A stretch of 44,552 bases of DNA from Oscillospiraceae bacterium (GTDB lineage Bacteria > Bacillota > Clostridia > Oscillospirales > Ruminococcaceae): positions 1 to 44,552 of the forward strand of contig JAFSDS010000004.1 of assembly GCA_017436125.1 (NCBI GenBank), in the 5' to 3' direction. Positions 1 through 8,604 of the stretch are shown here, in pieces. How positions within the stretch are numbered: position 1 is the first letter of the stretch; the number at the start of each line of letters is the position of its first letter. The position numbers and the translations under genes are program-made. The notes under the pieces were generated by a model. The model ran no database searches. It saw nothing but the letters and a program-made list of their open reading frames with translations, and was not told the DNA's origin.

Positions 1-123
1 AGAATTTATAACGGAAGCCTTTCCATGATGGTCAGCGCTTTTACCGAAAAAGAAAAACTTTCTAAGGAGGAAATAAGTGAACTCTATTCAATTTTGCAAA
101 AAGCAGAGGAGGCGCAGAAATGA
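1..123 (+). CDS. BlaI/MecI-type repressor, C-terminal end only
   Basis: The window opens inside this gene; the visible 40 codons end in a TGA at 121-123. The pattern MVSAFTEKEKLSKEEISEL followed by a short helical tail is like the dimerisation end of BlaI/MecI winged-helix repressors. The stop overlaps the next start in an ATGA, and the next gene is a BlaR1-type M56 peptidase, which is the usual partner. In that family the repressor is inactivated when the membrane sensor is triggered. The DNA-binding half lies outside the window, so the assignment rests on the tail and the neighbour. Confidence 0.75.
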   Translation, partial: RIYNGSLSMMVSAFTEKEKLSKEEISELYSILQKAEEAQK

Positions 124-3100
124 CTCAGTGGATAATAACATCGTCCGTGCTTATTTTGATAATAGCCGTGCTCAGATTTCTTCTGCGCGGCAAAATAAGC
201 CTTAAACTCCAGTATGCTTTGTGGGGACTTGTGCTCATAAGGCTTCTTCTTCCGTTTTCGGTTTTCGAAAGCCCTGTGTCCGTGCTCAATCTTATGCAGG
301 AGAGGAAAGAAACTTTTGAACCGCCGGTTTATTATGAACCTTATGCGCCGGGAACAATCAATCCCGGAGTTCCCGACGATGACATTTATATACTTGATGA
401 CTATGTTGAGCAGATTGCTCCGGAAACGAACATAACCATTGATAAAGAAGGCTTTGTCACAGAACCGGAAATCAGGGTTTTTGATTTGGGCGACGTGCTC
501 ATTGGTGTATGGCTCGTTGGAACAGCCGTTTTCGGCGCTGTTTTTGCGGTTTCAAATCTCCGTTTCCGCAAAAAACTGAAAAATACCCGCGAATATGTAA
601 GCGGAACAAAGGCGTGGCTCCCGGTTTACGAAAGCTCCGCGGTAAAAACTCCCTGCCTTTTCGGAGCAATAAAACCGGTGATTTATGTTACTAAAGAAGT
701 GCTTGAGGACGAAAAAATTCTTTCCCACGTTCTTGAGCACGAAACCACCCACTACCGCCACGGTGACCATGTCTGGTCGGTGCTCAGATGCCTCTGCCTT
801 GCGCTCCATTGGTACAATCCGCTTGTTTGGCTTGCGGCGTTCCTTTCCATGCGCGATTCGGAACTTGCCTGCGACGAGGATACCATCAAAAGAATCGGCG
901 AAGAGGAACGGATTGGCTACGGCCGCACTCTTATAAACCTCACCTGCGAAAAGTCTGCGGTTGGAATTCTTTCCGCCGCAACCACCATGACCGGAAGCAA
1001 AAGCAGCATCAAGGAACGCATTATGCTCATTGCAAAAAAGCCGAAAATGCTTAAAATCACGGCGGCTCTTGTTGCGGTTGTTGCCGTTTTTGCGGTTGGC
1101 TGCACTTTTACCGGAGCGGTAAATTATAACCCGAAAACCACTGAAAAACCTGTTTTGGAAACCTATTCAAATGTGCTTTTTGCAGAATACTCGGACATAA
1201 ACAAAGCTGTAAAAATGAAAGTGACCGAAGCTTCCGAAAAAGAAATCACAACAGAGGTCTTTAACGGAACATCCGGAAACGTTGTTTACAGCATAGGTTA
1301 CAAACTCCATTTTGAACAGGACGGAAAATGGTATGAACTTCCTGTTCTTGATGAAGAAACTTCCGATATGAGGATGGCCGGAACAACGTTAAAGGTTACT
1401 CCGGAAATGGAAACATCTCCGTTTACAAATAACATCAAAGAATCGTATGGAAAACTTCCGGACGGAAAATATAGGATTCTCAGAACCTTTGAATACAGAG
1501 GTGTTTCGGAAAATCCCGAAGCAGAATCTTTTATTCTTGCGGCGGAATTCTTTCTTAAGGACGGAAAGCTTTCACCCGAATATCCTGCAAAGCTTGAAAA
1601 TGGCGAATATGTTCCGGTTGAGCAGATCTTTATGAATATCGCAAGTTCCTTCTTTGGAATTCCGGATGAAAAATACCTAATCACAGACGATGCTTTCGCA
1701 ATTCTTAATTCCAAAACCGGTTTGGAAATCGAAAATCAACCGGTTTCCGAATGGAAATGGCAGGAATTCCCCTATTCCGCGGAAGAATGGAAAAAACTTT
1801 TTATAGCGACGGAAACAATTCCGTTCCCGGATATTTCGGAATACCGCAGCAGATATTACCAGCCCCTTGATGACGGAAAAATCATCGCATCCCTCGACGG
1901 AGAACTTTGGCTTGTCGAAATAGGACCGAAAAAAATGTCCGCTCCGGATGACCTTTGGGTATGGGATATTTACAGAATTGTTCCGATGGAAACTGCCGCC
2001 TCAGAAGCTTTGGAAGCGGAAATTCTTGAAAAAGCAAAAACCGTAATAAATACTTCGGGTGCCGATATCAACAGTTTAGAGCTTGAAATCCTTGATGTAG
2101 AATCCGAAAAAGTGCCCTATGAAATCATACATTATTATTTTGATGGCTGCGGAAACAGAAAATACACTGTGCCGGTTGTGGGTTTCAGCGATGGGGAAAT
2201 CATTCTTGTACATTTAATCCGGGAAAACGAAGCGGTAATCCACCGTTTTGAAGAGAATTTTGATGGAGAATATGAGCATAAAGAAGATATACCGGTCGAA
2301 TATGAACCAGTACCTCAGTCATCGGATAATCCCTTACACACAACCGAAGAAAACTCTTCTTACCAGAAACGCTATTATTGTATTTATTCCGAAGAGGAAC
2401 TTTCTGCGATGACGGAAGAGGAATACAGAAATGCAGCGAAGATAATAGGATATACAGATGAACAGATCGATTATATAGAACCTTTCTTTGAAGAAGGGCT
2501 TACCCGCGCCCATGTGCTGATGCCTCTTGAAATGAGCAAAGAAATATCCACCGAAAATCTGGAGGGTATCAATACCGACAAAGTCCTGGGAACATTTTAT
2601 TTCGATCCGGAAGTTTTTGCCGATTACGAAGGCCCTCTCGGTTTTGCATATAAAATTCACGGTGACGGATTCAGAATCATTCCGGAAATACTGACAACTT
2701 CCACGAAGTATGGAACTTTCAGTGCATGGGACTATGTTTTTGCGGATTCAAAGGGAGTAAGATTTTATAGTGCTGACAGTATTACAAGCCCATATCTGAC
2801 ATGGGAAATTCCAAAGCAGGAAGGCGAACATAATTACGGCTATTGGCAGCTCGGGGTTTCAATATGTGAAAACACCGAAAATGTTGTAATTTTCTATGCG
2901 GATATCCCGGATGACTTTGACGTTATTTATGAAGGTAAGGAGCCGGATCTGAGTTCCACCTATCAGATATGCATATTGAATTCGGCCGGATATGAGATTA
3001 AATTTGATACCGGAATAAACCTTATGGTGGAATTTGAAGGTCTTCCGGATTGCGTAAGGCCGGATTATATTCGGGACGACGGAAGCACGGTTCTTTTCTC

Positions 3101-3167
3101 TCTCGGCGGAAAAAGCTATATTTTTGATTACGAAAAGAAAAACAATCTGACGATAAAAGAAATATAA
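120..3167 (+). CDS. BlaR1-like M56 membrane metallopeptidase with long C-terminal sensor region
   Basis: This is a 1015-residue protein, far longer than a minimal M56 sensor. Hydrophobic segments lie near residues 1-20, 30-47 and 125-145. A zinc-peptidase signature HETTH sits at 207-211, with the downstream SELACDE motif supplying the third ligand near E248. A membrane segment at about 311-328 ends in a Cys. The remaining roughly 690 residues are predicted outside the cell. They include an Ig-like region (about 350-480) whose pattern resembles the small lipoprotein at 8605-9096, followed by unrecognised domains. The start overlaps the BlaI-type stop by 4 bases, so the two are co-transcribed. 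By family analogy, ligand binding outside activates the peptidase and relieves BlaI repression. The ligand is unknown; nothing here shows a penicillin-binding sensor domain. Confidence 0.85.
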   Translation: MTQWIITSSVLILIIAVLRFLLRGKISLKLQYALWGLVLIRLLLPFSVFESPVSVLNLMQERKETFEPPVYYEPYAPGTINPGVPDDDIYILDDYVEQIAPETNITIDKEGFVTEPEIRVFDLGDVLIGVWLVGTAVFGAVFAVSNLRFRKKLKNTREYVSGTKAWLPVYESSAVKTPCLFGAIKPVIYVTKEVLEDEKILSHVLEHETTHYRHGDHVWSVLRCLCLALHWYNPLVWLAAFLSMRDSELACDEDTIKRIGEEERIGYGRTLINLTCEKSAVGILSAATTMTGSKSSIKERIMLIAKKPKMLKITAALVAVVAVFAVGCTFTGAVNYNPKTTEKPVLETYSNVLFAEYSDINKAVKMKVTEASEKEITTEVFNGTSGNVVYSIGYKLHFEQDGKWYELPVLDEETSDMRMAGTTLKVTPEMETSPFTNNIKESYGKLPDGKYRILRTFEYRGVSENPEAESFILAAEFFLKDGKLSPEYPAKLENGEYVPVEQIFMNIASSFFGIPDEKYLITDDAFAILNSKTGLEIENQPVSEWKWQEFPYSAEEWKKLFIATETIPFPDISEYRSRYYQPLDDGKIIASLDGELWLVEIGPKKMSAPDDLWVWDIYRIVPMETAASEALEAEILEKAKTVINTSGADINSLELEILDVESEKVPYEIIHYYFDGCGNRKYTVPVVGFSDGEIILVHLIRENEAVIHRFEENFDGEYEHKEDIPVEYEPVPQSSDNPLHTTEENSSYQKRYYCIYSEEELSAMTEEEYRNAAKIIGYTDEQIDYIEPFFEEGLTRAHVLMPLEMSKEISTENLEGINTDKVLGTFYFDPEVFADYEGPLGFAYKIHGDGFRIIPEILTTSTKYGTFSAWDYVFADSKGVRFYSADSITSPYLTWEIPKQEGEHNYGYWQLGVSICENTENVVIFYADIPDDFDVIYEGKEPDLSSTYQICILNSAGYEIKFDTGINLMVEFEGLPDCVRPDYIRDDGSTVLFSLGGKSYIFDYEKKNNLTIKEI

Positions 3168-3334
3168 AACCGAACGGAATACGCAGCAAAATGCGCTGCC
3201 TTTGATTACCATTTGCAATAAAAGAAAACCGTTACAACATTAATATTCAAATAGAAAAAACAGTAGAAAGCTGTTTTCCGGCGTAAAAATTCACAAAAAG
3301 TACATAGATTTCCATGTTTTGAAAGAAGTATAAT

Positions 3335-3446
3335 AATCGTGTAAAGGGTTTGCGATTCTGCAAAATCGTGTAATACTGTAAAGAAAAACTTCAAAAAAAT
3401 CGCATAAATAAAGGGAAAAATCGGTGGTTCGACTGGAAATCGTGTA
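3335..3446 (+). repeat. Three direct copies of AATCGTGTA
   Basis: The 9-mer AATCGTGTA occurs at 3335-3343, 3364-3372 and 3438-3446. The last copy lies in the anticodon-arm region of the tRNA-Ser remnant. The first two lie in otherwise empty sequence just upstream. Repeats matching a tRNA core could be recombinase binding sites or scars of repeated integration. This is inference from repetition only. Confidence 0.45.
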
Positions 3447-3491
3447 GGGGTCAGAAGCCTCTCAAGAGTTCGAATCTCTTCATCTCCGCCA
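3421..3491 (+). pseudogene. tRNA-Ser (GGA) 3' remnant
   Basis: The sequence carries a plausible anticodon loop CTGGAAA (GGA, Ser), a long variable arm (AGGGGTCAGAAGCCTCT), a T arm with GTTCGAATC, a 3' acceptor strand CATCTCC, discriminator G and an encoded CCA at 3489-3491. A terminator follows at once, as for a real tRNA gene. The 5' acceptor strand (expected GGAGATG) and the D arm are not found upstream; that stretch is AT-rich and unrelated. It therefore looks like the 3' half of a tRNA-Ser, the usual product of element integration into a tRNA gene. A very divergent 5' half cannot be fully excluded. Confidence 0.7.
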
Positions 3492-3492
3492 C

Positions 3493-3525
3493 AAATCCCG
3501 GAACTTTGTTCCGGGATTTTTTGTT
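3493..3525 (+). terminator. Rho-independent terminator after tRNA-Ser remnant
   Basis: Stem AAATCCCGGAAC / GTTCCGGGATTT with a 3-base loop, followed by a T run. It starts 2 bases after the CCA end of the tRNA remnant. The rest of the gap from 3168 to 3640 holds no gene that I can see. Confidence 0.85.
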
Positions 3526-3568
3526 ATATATTTTTATTAAAAAATATAAAAAATTTTTTGTAGCTGCA

Positions 3569-3598
3569 TTGTAAAAAGCAAATTTATTATGTTATAAT
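3569..3598 (+). promoter_or_regulatory. Promoter of the LRR protein gene
   Basis: TATAAT at 3593-3598 with an extended-10 TG at 3590-3591 and TTGTAA at 3569-3574, 18 bases apart. It lies about 45 bases before the start codon. Confidence 0.6.
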
Positions 3599-3643
3599 GT
3601 ATCTGTTGAATTATCTTTTCATATGAAAAGAGGAGGTGCTGCT

Positions 3644-6427
3644 ATGAAAAAATTTCTGTCAATTATTCTTTTTGCAGTTCTTGCAATAGCTCTTTCCGTA
3701 ACCGCATTTGCGGAGGAAACCCCGAAAAGCGGCTTTTGCGGAGTGGGTGAAAACCTTGAAAACGTAAGCTGGAGCGTTTCTGATGACGGTACAATTACCT
3801 TCAGCGGAACAGGCGAAATTGCTGAGTATGGTTTACCCTGGGATTATCCATGGTATCCTTTCAGATCTGAAATCCAAAAAGTCGCTTTTGAAGAAGGCAT
3901 AACCAATATTCCGGCGGAAGCCTTTTCCAGCTGTAATATTGCAGGCGAACTTGTGATTCCCGGGAACATTAAAAGTATCGGCAATTATGCTTTCAGCTAT
4001 GCCGAAATAACTTCCCTTAAATTGGAACACGGCGTTGAAAATATCGGCAACGGCGCTTTCAACGGCTGTAGACAACTTACCGGAGAACTTGTTATCCCCG
4101 GAAGCGTTGTTTCTATCGGAGGAAGTGCATTTTCCAGAACCGGATACACATCCATTAAATTTGAAGAAGGCATTCAGGAAATCGGCAAAAACGCTTTTTA
4201 CCAAATGGAAACCCTTACCGGTGAACTTGTTATTCCGGATTCTGTAACAAGCATCGGAGAGAAAGCATTTTATGGATGCGACGGTATCACATCCGTTGAC
4301 TTCGGAAACGGTGTTAAAACTATAGGTGAAGCGGCGTTTAGATCCTGCGACGGAATCACCGGCGAACTTGTTATTCCGGATAACGTAACAGAAGTTGGTG
4401 TATCGGCTTTCGATGGCTGCAGCTACACTTCCGTCAAAATCGGAAGCGGACTTCAGACTATCGGCGATGATGCATTCGATACGGATTATATGGAAAGCTA
4501 TTCCGTTTCCGAAGGAAATAATTATTTCAGCTCAAAAGACGGTGTTCTTTTCTCCAAGGATTTTTCCGATCTCATAGTTTTCCCTTATTGTAAAACCGGA
4601 GATTATACCGTTCCGGAGGAAGTAAAAGTAATCAAAGAAAATGCTTTTATCTATTATGAAGGAAGAGTAACGGTAAATCACGTTCTTGATGAAATTGAGG
4701 GCAATGCATTTTACTGGTGCTCCAATTCCATTTATTTTCTGGCCGGCGCACCCCTTAAAGGAGACGAATTCAGCTTTAACGGAAACATAAGCAAAATTTA
4801 TTACCTTAAGGGCACCGAAGATAAATGGCCCCTTGATGAGAACGGAACCTGGTACGGATATGTTCCGCTGCCCTATGAAGCAGCGGAAGACGTTGTTTTT
4901 GACCCGAGCCTTTATGTTGATTCCGGCTATTGCGGAAAAAACCTTAGTGACGGAAAAAACGTTGCATGGACGCTTGATGCAAACGGAACTCTTACCATAA
5001 GAGGCAAAGGCGAGATGCAGGATTATGAAATGGGTGTTGTTGACGGATATTATTTCCTGACCACCGCTCCCTGGGGAGAATATCAGAAAGAAGTCAAAAA
5101 GCTTGTTATTGAAGAAGGTATTACCTCCATCGGCGATAATGCTTTCCTCGTAATGAAAAATATTGAAGGCGAACTTGTTCTTCCCAGCACCCTTGTAAAT
5201 ATCGGCATGGATGCTTTCCGCGCATGTGAAGGATTCACCGGCGAGGTCATTATTCCCGAAGGCGTTATCCGTATCGGATCAGCTGCTTTCTATGGTATGC
5301 ATCAGATCACTTCCGTAACCATTCCTTCCACCTTTACCGGAAATGTCGGCGGTCAGCTTTTTGATATGCAGGCGGTTAAGGAATTTAAAGTTGCCGAAGG
5401 CAACCCCAGATACTGTGCAGTTAACGGTGCTATCATGTCCAAGGATATGAAAACTCTTGAAAGAGCGCCCCGTGCTCTTCCGGAAGTTTTTTATATTCCC
5501 GAAACTACCGAAGTGATTGCTGAAAAAGCATTTTACTATTCCGATATCAAAAAGATAGTTGTGCCTGCAGGCTATACCGCAGATTTCGACCGTTCCACTT
5601 TCATGAGCAACTATACCCTCCCCACCGAAATCGAATACCACAAAGATAACCCTAAATATTGCACTTTTGAAGGCGCAGTTTTCACCAAGGATATGAAAAC
5701 CCTTGTTTATGTCTGCTCTGCAAAAGACGGAAAATACGCTGTTCCCGAAGGAACCGAAACCATTGCAAAAGATGCGTTTTACTACGCAGAATGTGCTGAA
5801 ATCTTTATTCCTAAAAGCGTTACTTCCATTGAAGGCCGTATCCGCTGCAGACTTCTCCATACCAATATTATTATTGAAGGAAACCCCAATTTTGCGCAAT
5901 ATTTTATAGCTGCGCAGAACTATGATTTTATCATCGATATGTTCTTCCTCAACGGCGAACCTGAAAGCGTAAAACTTAATGCCAATTCCGGAACATTGAA
6001 TCTTTATTACCTTGCGGGAACCGAAGATAAATGGAATTTTGACGAAAACGGACTTTGGAGAGGCCGCACCGTAACTAAGTTCTATGGATTCGGAACAGAA
6101 GACGAAACCGACCACAGCGAACACAACACCGAAGTTAGAAATATTCTTGAAGCAACGGAAGAAGATTACGGTTACTCCGGAGATCATTATTGCAACGACT
6201 GCGGATATGTCTTCCAGATCGGTGATATTGTTGAAAAAGTTGTTACTGAAGAACCCGTTCCCGAACCCGAACCTGCTCCTGATCCGGAATCTACGATTAT
6301 TATCGATATGACCGAACGCAGCGAGGATGAGGTCAACCCGGATACCGGTGCTTTTGTTCCTGCCGCATCTGCTGCAGTTGTTTCTATTTTTTCTCTTGCA
6401 ATGATCCTCGGAAAAAAGAATAAATAA
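3644..6427 (+). CDS. Secreted, cell-wall-anchored BspA-type leucine-rich-repeat protein
   Basis: I place the start at the ATG at 3644 because AGGAGG at 3631-3636 is spaced correctly for it; the ATG 21 bases upstream has no such site. The protein (927 residues) begins with a signal peptide (MKKFLSIILFAVLAIALS, cleavage near AFA-EE). It then has many LRR_5/BspA repeats of the form GELVIPxSVTSIGxxAFxxC in two blocks, each introduced by a SGxCG...WxxxxxGTLTIxGxGEM module (near residues 24-60 and 430-465). A short Cys pair (YCNDCGY) module sits near residue 860. The end shows a Pro-rich spacer, NPDTGA, a hydrophobic stretch and KKNK, which matches a sortase-type anchor with a non-LPxTG signal. Likely role: surface adhesion or recognition; the ligand is unknown. 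A strong terminator follows. Confidence 0.9.
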   Translation: MKKFLSIILFAVLAIALSVTAFAEETPKSGFCGVGENLENVSWSVSDDGTITFSGTGEIAEYGLPWDYPWYPFRSEIQKVAFEEGITNIPAEAFSSCNIAGELVIPGNIKSIGNYAFSYAEITSLKLEHGVENIGNGAFNGCRQLTGELVIPGSVVSIGGSAFSRTGYTSIKFEEGIQEIGKNAFYQMETLTGELVIPDSVTSIGEKAFYGCDGITSVDFGNGVKTIGEAAFRSCDGITGELVIPDNVTEVGVSAFDGCSYTSVKIGSGLQTIGDDAFDTDYMESYSVSEGNNYFSSKDGVLFSKDFSDLIVFPYCKTGDYTVPEEVKVIKENAFIYYEGRVTVNHVLDEIEGNAFYWCSNSIYFLAGAPLKGDEFSFNGNISKIYYLKGTEDKWPLDENGTWYGYVPLPYEAAEDVVFDPSLYVDSGYCGKNLSDGKNVAWTLDANGTLTIRGKGEMQDYEMGVVDGYYFLTTAPWGEYQKEVKKLVIEEGITSIGDNAFLVMKNIEGELVLPSTLVNIGMDAFRACEGFTGEVIIPEGVIRIGSAAFYGMHQITSVTIPSTFTGNVGGQLFDMQAVKEFKVAEGNPRYCAVNGAIMSKDMKTLERAPRALPEVFYIPETTEVIAEKAFYYSDIKKIVVPAGYTADFDRSTFMSNYTLPTEIEYHKDNPKYCTFEGAVFTKDMKTLVYVCSAKDGKYAVPEGTETIAKDAFYYAECAEIFIPKSVTSIEGRIRCRLLHTNIIIEGNPNFAQYFIAAQNYDFIIDMFFLNGEPESVKLNANSGTLNLYYLAGTEDKWNFDENGLWRGRTVTKFYGFGTEDETDHSEHNTEVRNILEATEEDYGYSGDHYCNDCGYVFQIGDIVEKVVTEEPVPEPEPAPDPESTIIIDMTERSEDEVNPDTGAFVPAASAAVVSIFSLAMILGKKNK

Positions 6428-6436
6428 TTAAGACTT

Positions 6437-6474
6437 AACAATAACCGCCGGCTCTGCCGGCGGTTATTGTTTTA
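6437..6474 (+). terminator. Rho-independent terminator
   Basis: Perfect 16-base-pair stem AACAATAACCGCCGGC / GCCGGCGGTTATTGTT around a TCT loop, then a T run, right after the LRR gene. Confidence 0.92.
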
Positions 6475-6513
6475 TCCGAAAAAATCCTTATAAAACTGTT
6501 AAAAATTAAATCG

Positions 6514-6542
6514 TTGATTTGAAAAGAGATGCGTGCTATTAT
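6514..6542 (+). promoter_or_regulatory. Promoter of the aldo/keto reductase gene
   Basis: TTGATT (6514-6519), 17-base spacer, TATTAT (6537-6542). An in-frame ATG at 6529 lies inside this promoter, which supports the downstream start at 6586. Confidence 0.65.
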
Positions 6543-6585
6543 AGAAAAAACGAAATATAATCATAGAAAAGGGGCGATTTTTTTA

Positions 6586-7431
6586 ATGGAGTATGTAACA
6601 CTTAATAATGGAGTCAAAATGCCGATTATCGGTTACGGCGTAAATAAACTCGAAAAAGGAGAATGCGAGCGCTGTGTCCTCGATGCTCTTAATGCGGGCT
6701 ACCGTCTTATAGATACGGCTCAGGCTTATGAAAACGAAGAGGAAATCGCTTCTGCCATTAAAAAAAGCGGCCTTCCCCGTGAAGAAATTTTTATAACCAC
6801 TAAAATAAAGATTAAAAACTACGGCTATGAAAAATGCATGGAATCCGTTCTCGAGGATCTTAAAAAATTTGATACCGATTATATAGACCTCTGTCTTGTT
6901 CACCAGCCTTTCGGCGATTATTTCGGCGCATACAGAGCCCTCGAGGATCTTTATGAACAGGGAAAAATAAAAGCAATCGGAATTTCAAACTTCTATCCGG
7001 ACAGAATGGTTGATATTGCTTCCTTTGCAAAGGTAAAACCCGCGGTTAACCAAATAGAGATCCATCCTTTCAATCAGCAGGTTGAAAGCAAAAAATGGCA
7101 CGATAAATACGAAGTACAGATGGAAGCCTGGGCGCCTTTCGGCCAGGGAAGAGTTAATATGCTTGAACTTCCGGAACTTGTAAATATTGCAAGAAGATAT
7201 AAAAAATCTGTTGCCCAGATAATTCTTCGCTGGGATATTCAGCGCGGAATTATTGCCATTCCAAAATCCGAAAACATGGAAAGAATGAAAGAAAATCTTG
7301 ATGTTTTCGATTTTAAACTCACCGATTCCGATATGGAAAGAATCGGCCGCATTGACCGCGACAGAAGCCTTTTCTTCTCCCATACCGATCCGTTGACCGT
7401 TGAATGGTTTGCTAAAAAAATCAAAAAATAA
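6586..7431 (+). CDS. Aldo/keto reductase
   Basis: A 281-residue NAD(P)H-dependent oxidoreductase of the AKR superfamily, nearest to the AKR5 (2,5-diketogluconate reductase-like) group. The (beta/alpha)8 fold starts at VTLNNGVKMPIIGYG. The catalytic tetrad is visible as D43 and Y48 (DTAQAYENE), K73 (TTKIK) and H106 (LVHQP). The C-terminal cofactor motif IPKSENMERMKEN is also present. It reduces small carbonyls; the substrate is not predictable. The start is set by the internal promoter and an AAGGGG site upstream. It is a single-gene transcript between terminators. Confidence 0.9.
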   Translation: MEYVTLNNGVKMPIIGYGVNKLEKGECERCVLDALNAGYRLIDTAQAYENEEEIASAIKKSGLPREEIFITTKIKIKNYGYEKCMESVLEDLKKFDTDYIDLCLVHQPFGDYFGAYRALEDLYEQGKIKAIGISNFYPDRMVDIASFAKVKPAVNQIEIHPFNQQVESKKWHDKYEVQMEAWAPFGQGRVNMLELPELVNIARRYKKSVAQIILRWDIQRGIIAIPKSENMERMKENLDVFDFKLTDSDMERIGRIDRDRSLFFSHTDPLTVEWFAKKIKK

Positions 7432-7441
7432 GTAATGTATT

Positions 7442-7474
7442 AAAAAGGCGGCCAAAAGGCTGCCTTTTTTCTTT
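7442..7474 (+). terminator. Rho-independent terminator
   Basis: Stem AAAAAGGCGGCC / GGCTGCCTTTTT with an AAAA loop, followed by T residues. Confidence 0.85.
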
Positions 7475-7492
7475 TAATAGACTTATTATTTA

Positions 7493-7501
7493 TGTTATAA
7501 T
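7493..7501 (+). promoter_or_regulatory. Extended -10 promoter of the nitroreductase gene
   Basis: TG-T-TATAAT at 7493-7501 with no good -35. The -10 overlaps the first in-frame ATG (7500), so that ATG cannot be the start. Confidence 0.6.
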
Positions 7502-7532
7502 GAATACACAATTTTATTTTGGAGGGATAGAA

Positions 7533-8198
7533 GTGGATATCCATGAAGCAATAAAAAGGCGTCATTCTGTAAGAAAATATAAAAATATCCCTCTTTCGGA
7601 TGAACATAAAATTGCGCTTTTTAAAAAGATAGATGAAATCAACAAAAAAAGCGGACTTCATATCCAGCTTGTTACGGATGAGCCAAAGGCTTTTGACTGT
7701 CTTATCGCAAAATACGGAAACTTTTCAGGCGTTAAAAATTATGTTGCGATGATAGGGGAAAAGGGTGAAAATCTTGATGAGCTTTGCGGATATTACGGAG
7801 AAGAGCTCGTTCTTTTTGCTCAGCAGATGGGGCTTAATACCTGTTGGGCAAAAATGAGCTATAAAAAAGTTCCCGGTGCTTTCGAAGTAAAAAGCGGCGA
7901 GGAACTTGTTATAGTTATTTCCATAGGCTATGGAGAAAACGAAGGAAAACAGCATAAATCAAAAAAACCTTCGGAAGCTGCAAAAGATTACGACACCGCA
8001 CCGGATTGGTTCAAAAGAGGCGTGGATGCGGCCCTCTTGGCCCCTACAGCGATAAATCAGCAAAAGTTCAGCTTCTTTTATAGTGAAAATAAAGTTACCG
8101 CAAAAGCCGGCCTGGGGCCTTGCAGGATGATAGATCTTGGAATAGTAAAATATCATTTTGAAATAGGCGCAGGAAAAGAAAATTTTATCTGGGGATGA
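7533..8198 (+). CDS. Nitroreductase-family protein (TM1586-type)
   Basis: A 221-residue flavin-binding nitroreductase-fold protein. I choose the GTG at 7533 because GGAGGG at 7521-7526 precedes it and the upstream ATG lies in the promoter. The N-terminal IKRRHSVRKYK is the typical FMN-phosphate-binding start. Further family marks are GYYGEELVLFAQQMGLNTCW, SIGYGE and the second-half APTAINQQKF. The two-half layout is typical of the putative TM nitroreductase family in clostridia. Its electron acceptor is unknown. The next gene follows after 4 bases, so they form one transcript. Confidence 0.85.
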   Translation: MDIHEAIKRRHSVRKYKNIPLSDEHKIALFKKIDEINKKSGLHIQLVTDEPKAFDCLIAKYGNFSGVKNYVAMIGEKGENLDELCGYYGEELVLFAQQMGLNTCWAKMSYKKVPGAFEVKSGEELVIVISIGYGENEGKQHKSKKPSEAAKDYDTAPDWFKRGVDAALLAPTAINQQKFSFFYSENKVTAKAGLGPCRMIDLGIVKYHFEIGAGKENFIWG

Positions 8199-8202
8199 AA
8201 AG

Positions 8203-8553
8203 ATGACGACCCGTGAAGAAGCAATAGAAGTTTGCCTTCGGTATGAAGATGCCTATGAGGATCACCCATTTAAAAATGCGGACTGGGCGCTTATCCGCCA
8301 TAAAAGCAACGATAAAATGTTTGCCGCTTTTTTTGAAAGGGAAGGCAAAACATGGATGAACCTTAAAGCGGAACCAATGACCGGGGATTTTTGGAAAAAC
8401 GTTTTTTCTGCGGTGGTTCCGGCCTATCATATGAATAAGGAACACTGGATAAGCGTTATCCTTGACGGAAGCATGACCGATGAAGAAATAATCCCGCTTA
8501 TTGCGGACAGCTTTTATCTTACGATGCCGAAAAAGCATAAAACCATGCAATAA
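8203..8553 (+). CDS. MmcQ/YjbR family protein
   Basis: A 116-residue protein with the MmcQ/YjbR (CyaY-like fold) pattern: an N-terminal helix, DHPF, WALIRHKSNDKMFAAFFEREGKTWMNLK-type strands, and HWISVILDGSMTDEEI before the C-terminal helix. Members have been suggested to bind DNA, but their role is poorly known. It starts 4 bases after the nitroreductase stop and so is probably co-translated. Confidence 0.85.
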   Translation: MTTREEAIEVCLRYEDAYEDHPFKNADWALIRHKSNDKMFAAFFEREGKTWMNLKAEPMTGDFWKNVFSAVVPAYHMNKEHWISVILDGSMTDEEIIPLIADSFYLTMPKKHKTMQ

Positions 8554-8604
8554 AAACGGAATTTTTTGACACTAATATAATGAGATCCGAAAGGAGGTTT
8601 AAAA

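Noticed and set aside
5279-6187. 302-codon - strand open frame inside the LRR gene
   Set aside because: It lies opposite a gene with strong domain evidence and has no start signals; it is a shadow caused by repeat composition.
8561-8581. TTGACA and TATAAT close together before the first lipoprotein
   Set aside because: They are only 4 bases apart and cannot form one promoter; the TATAAT may act alone but lacks a -35.
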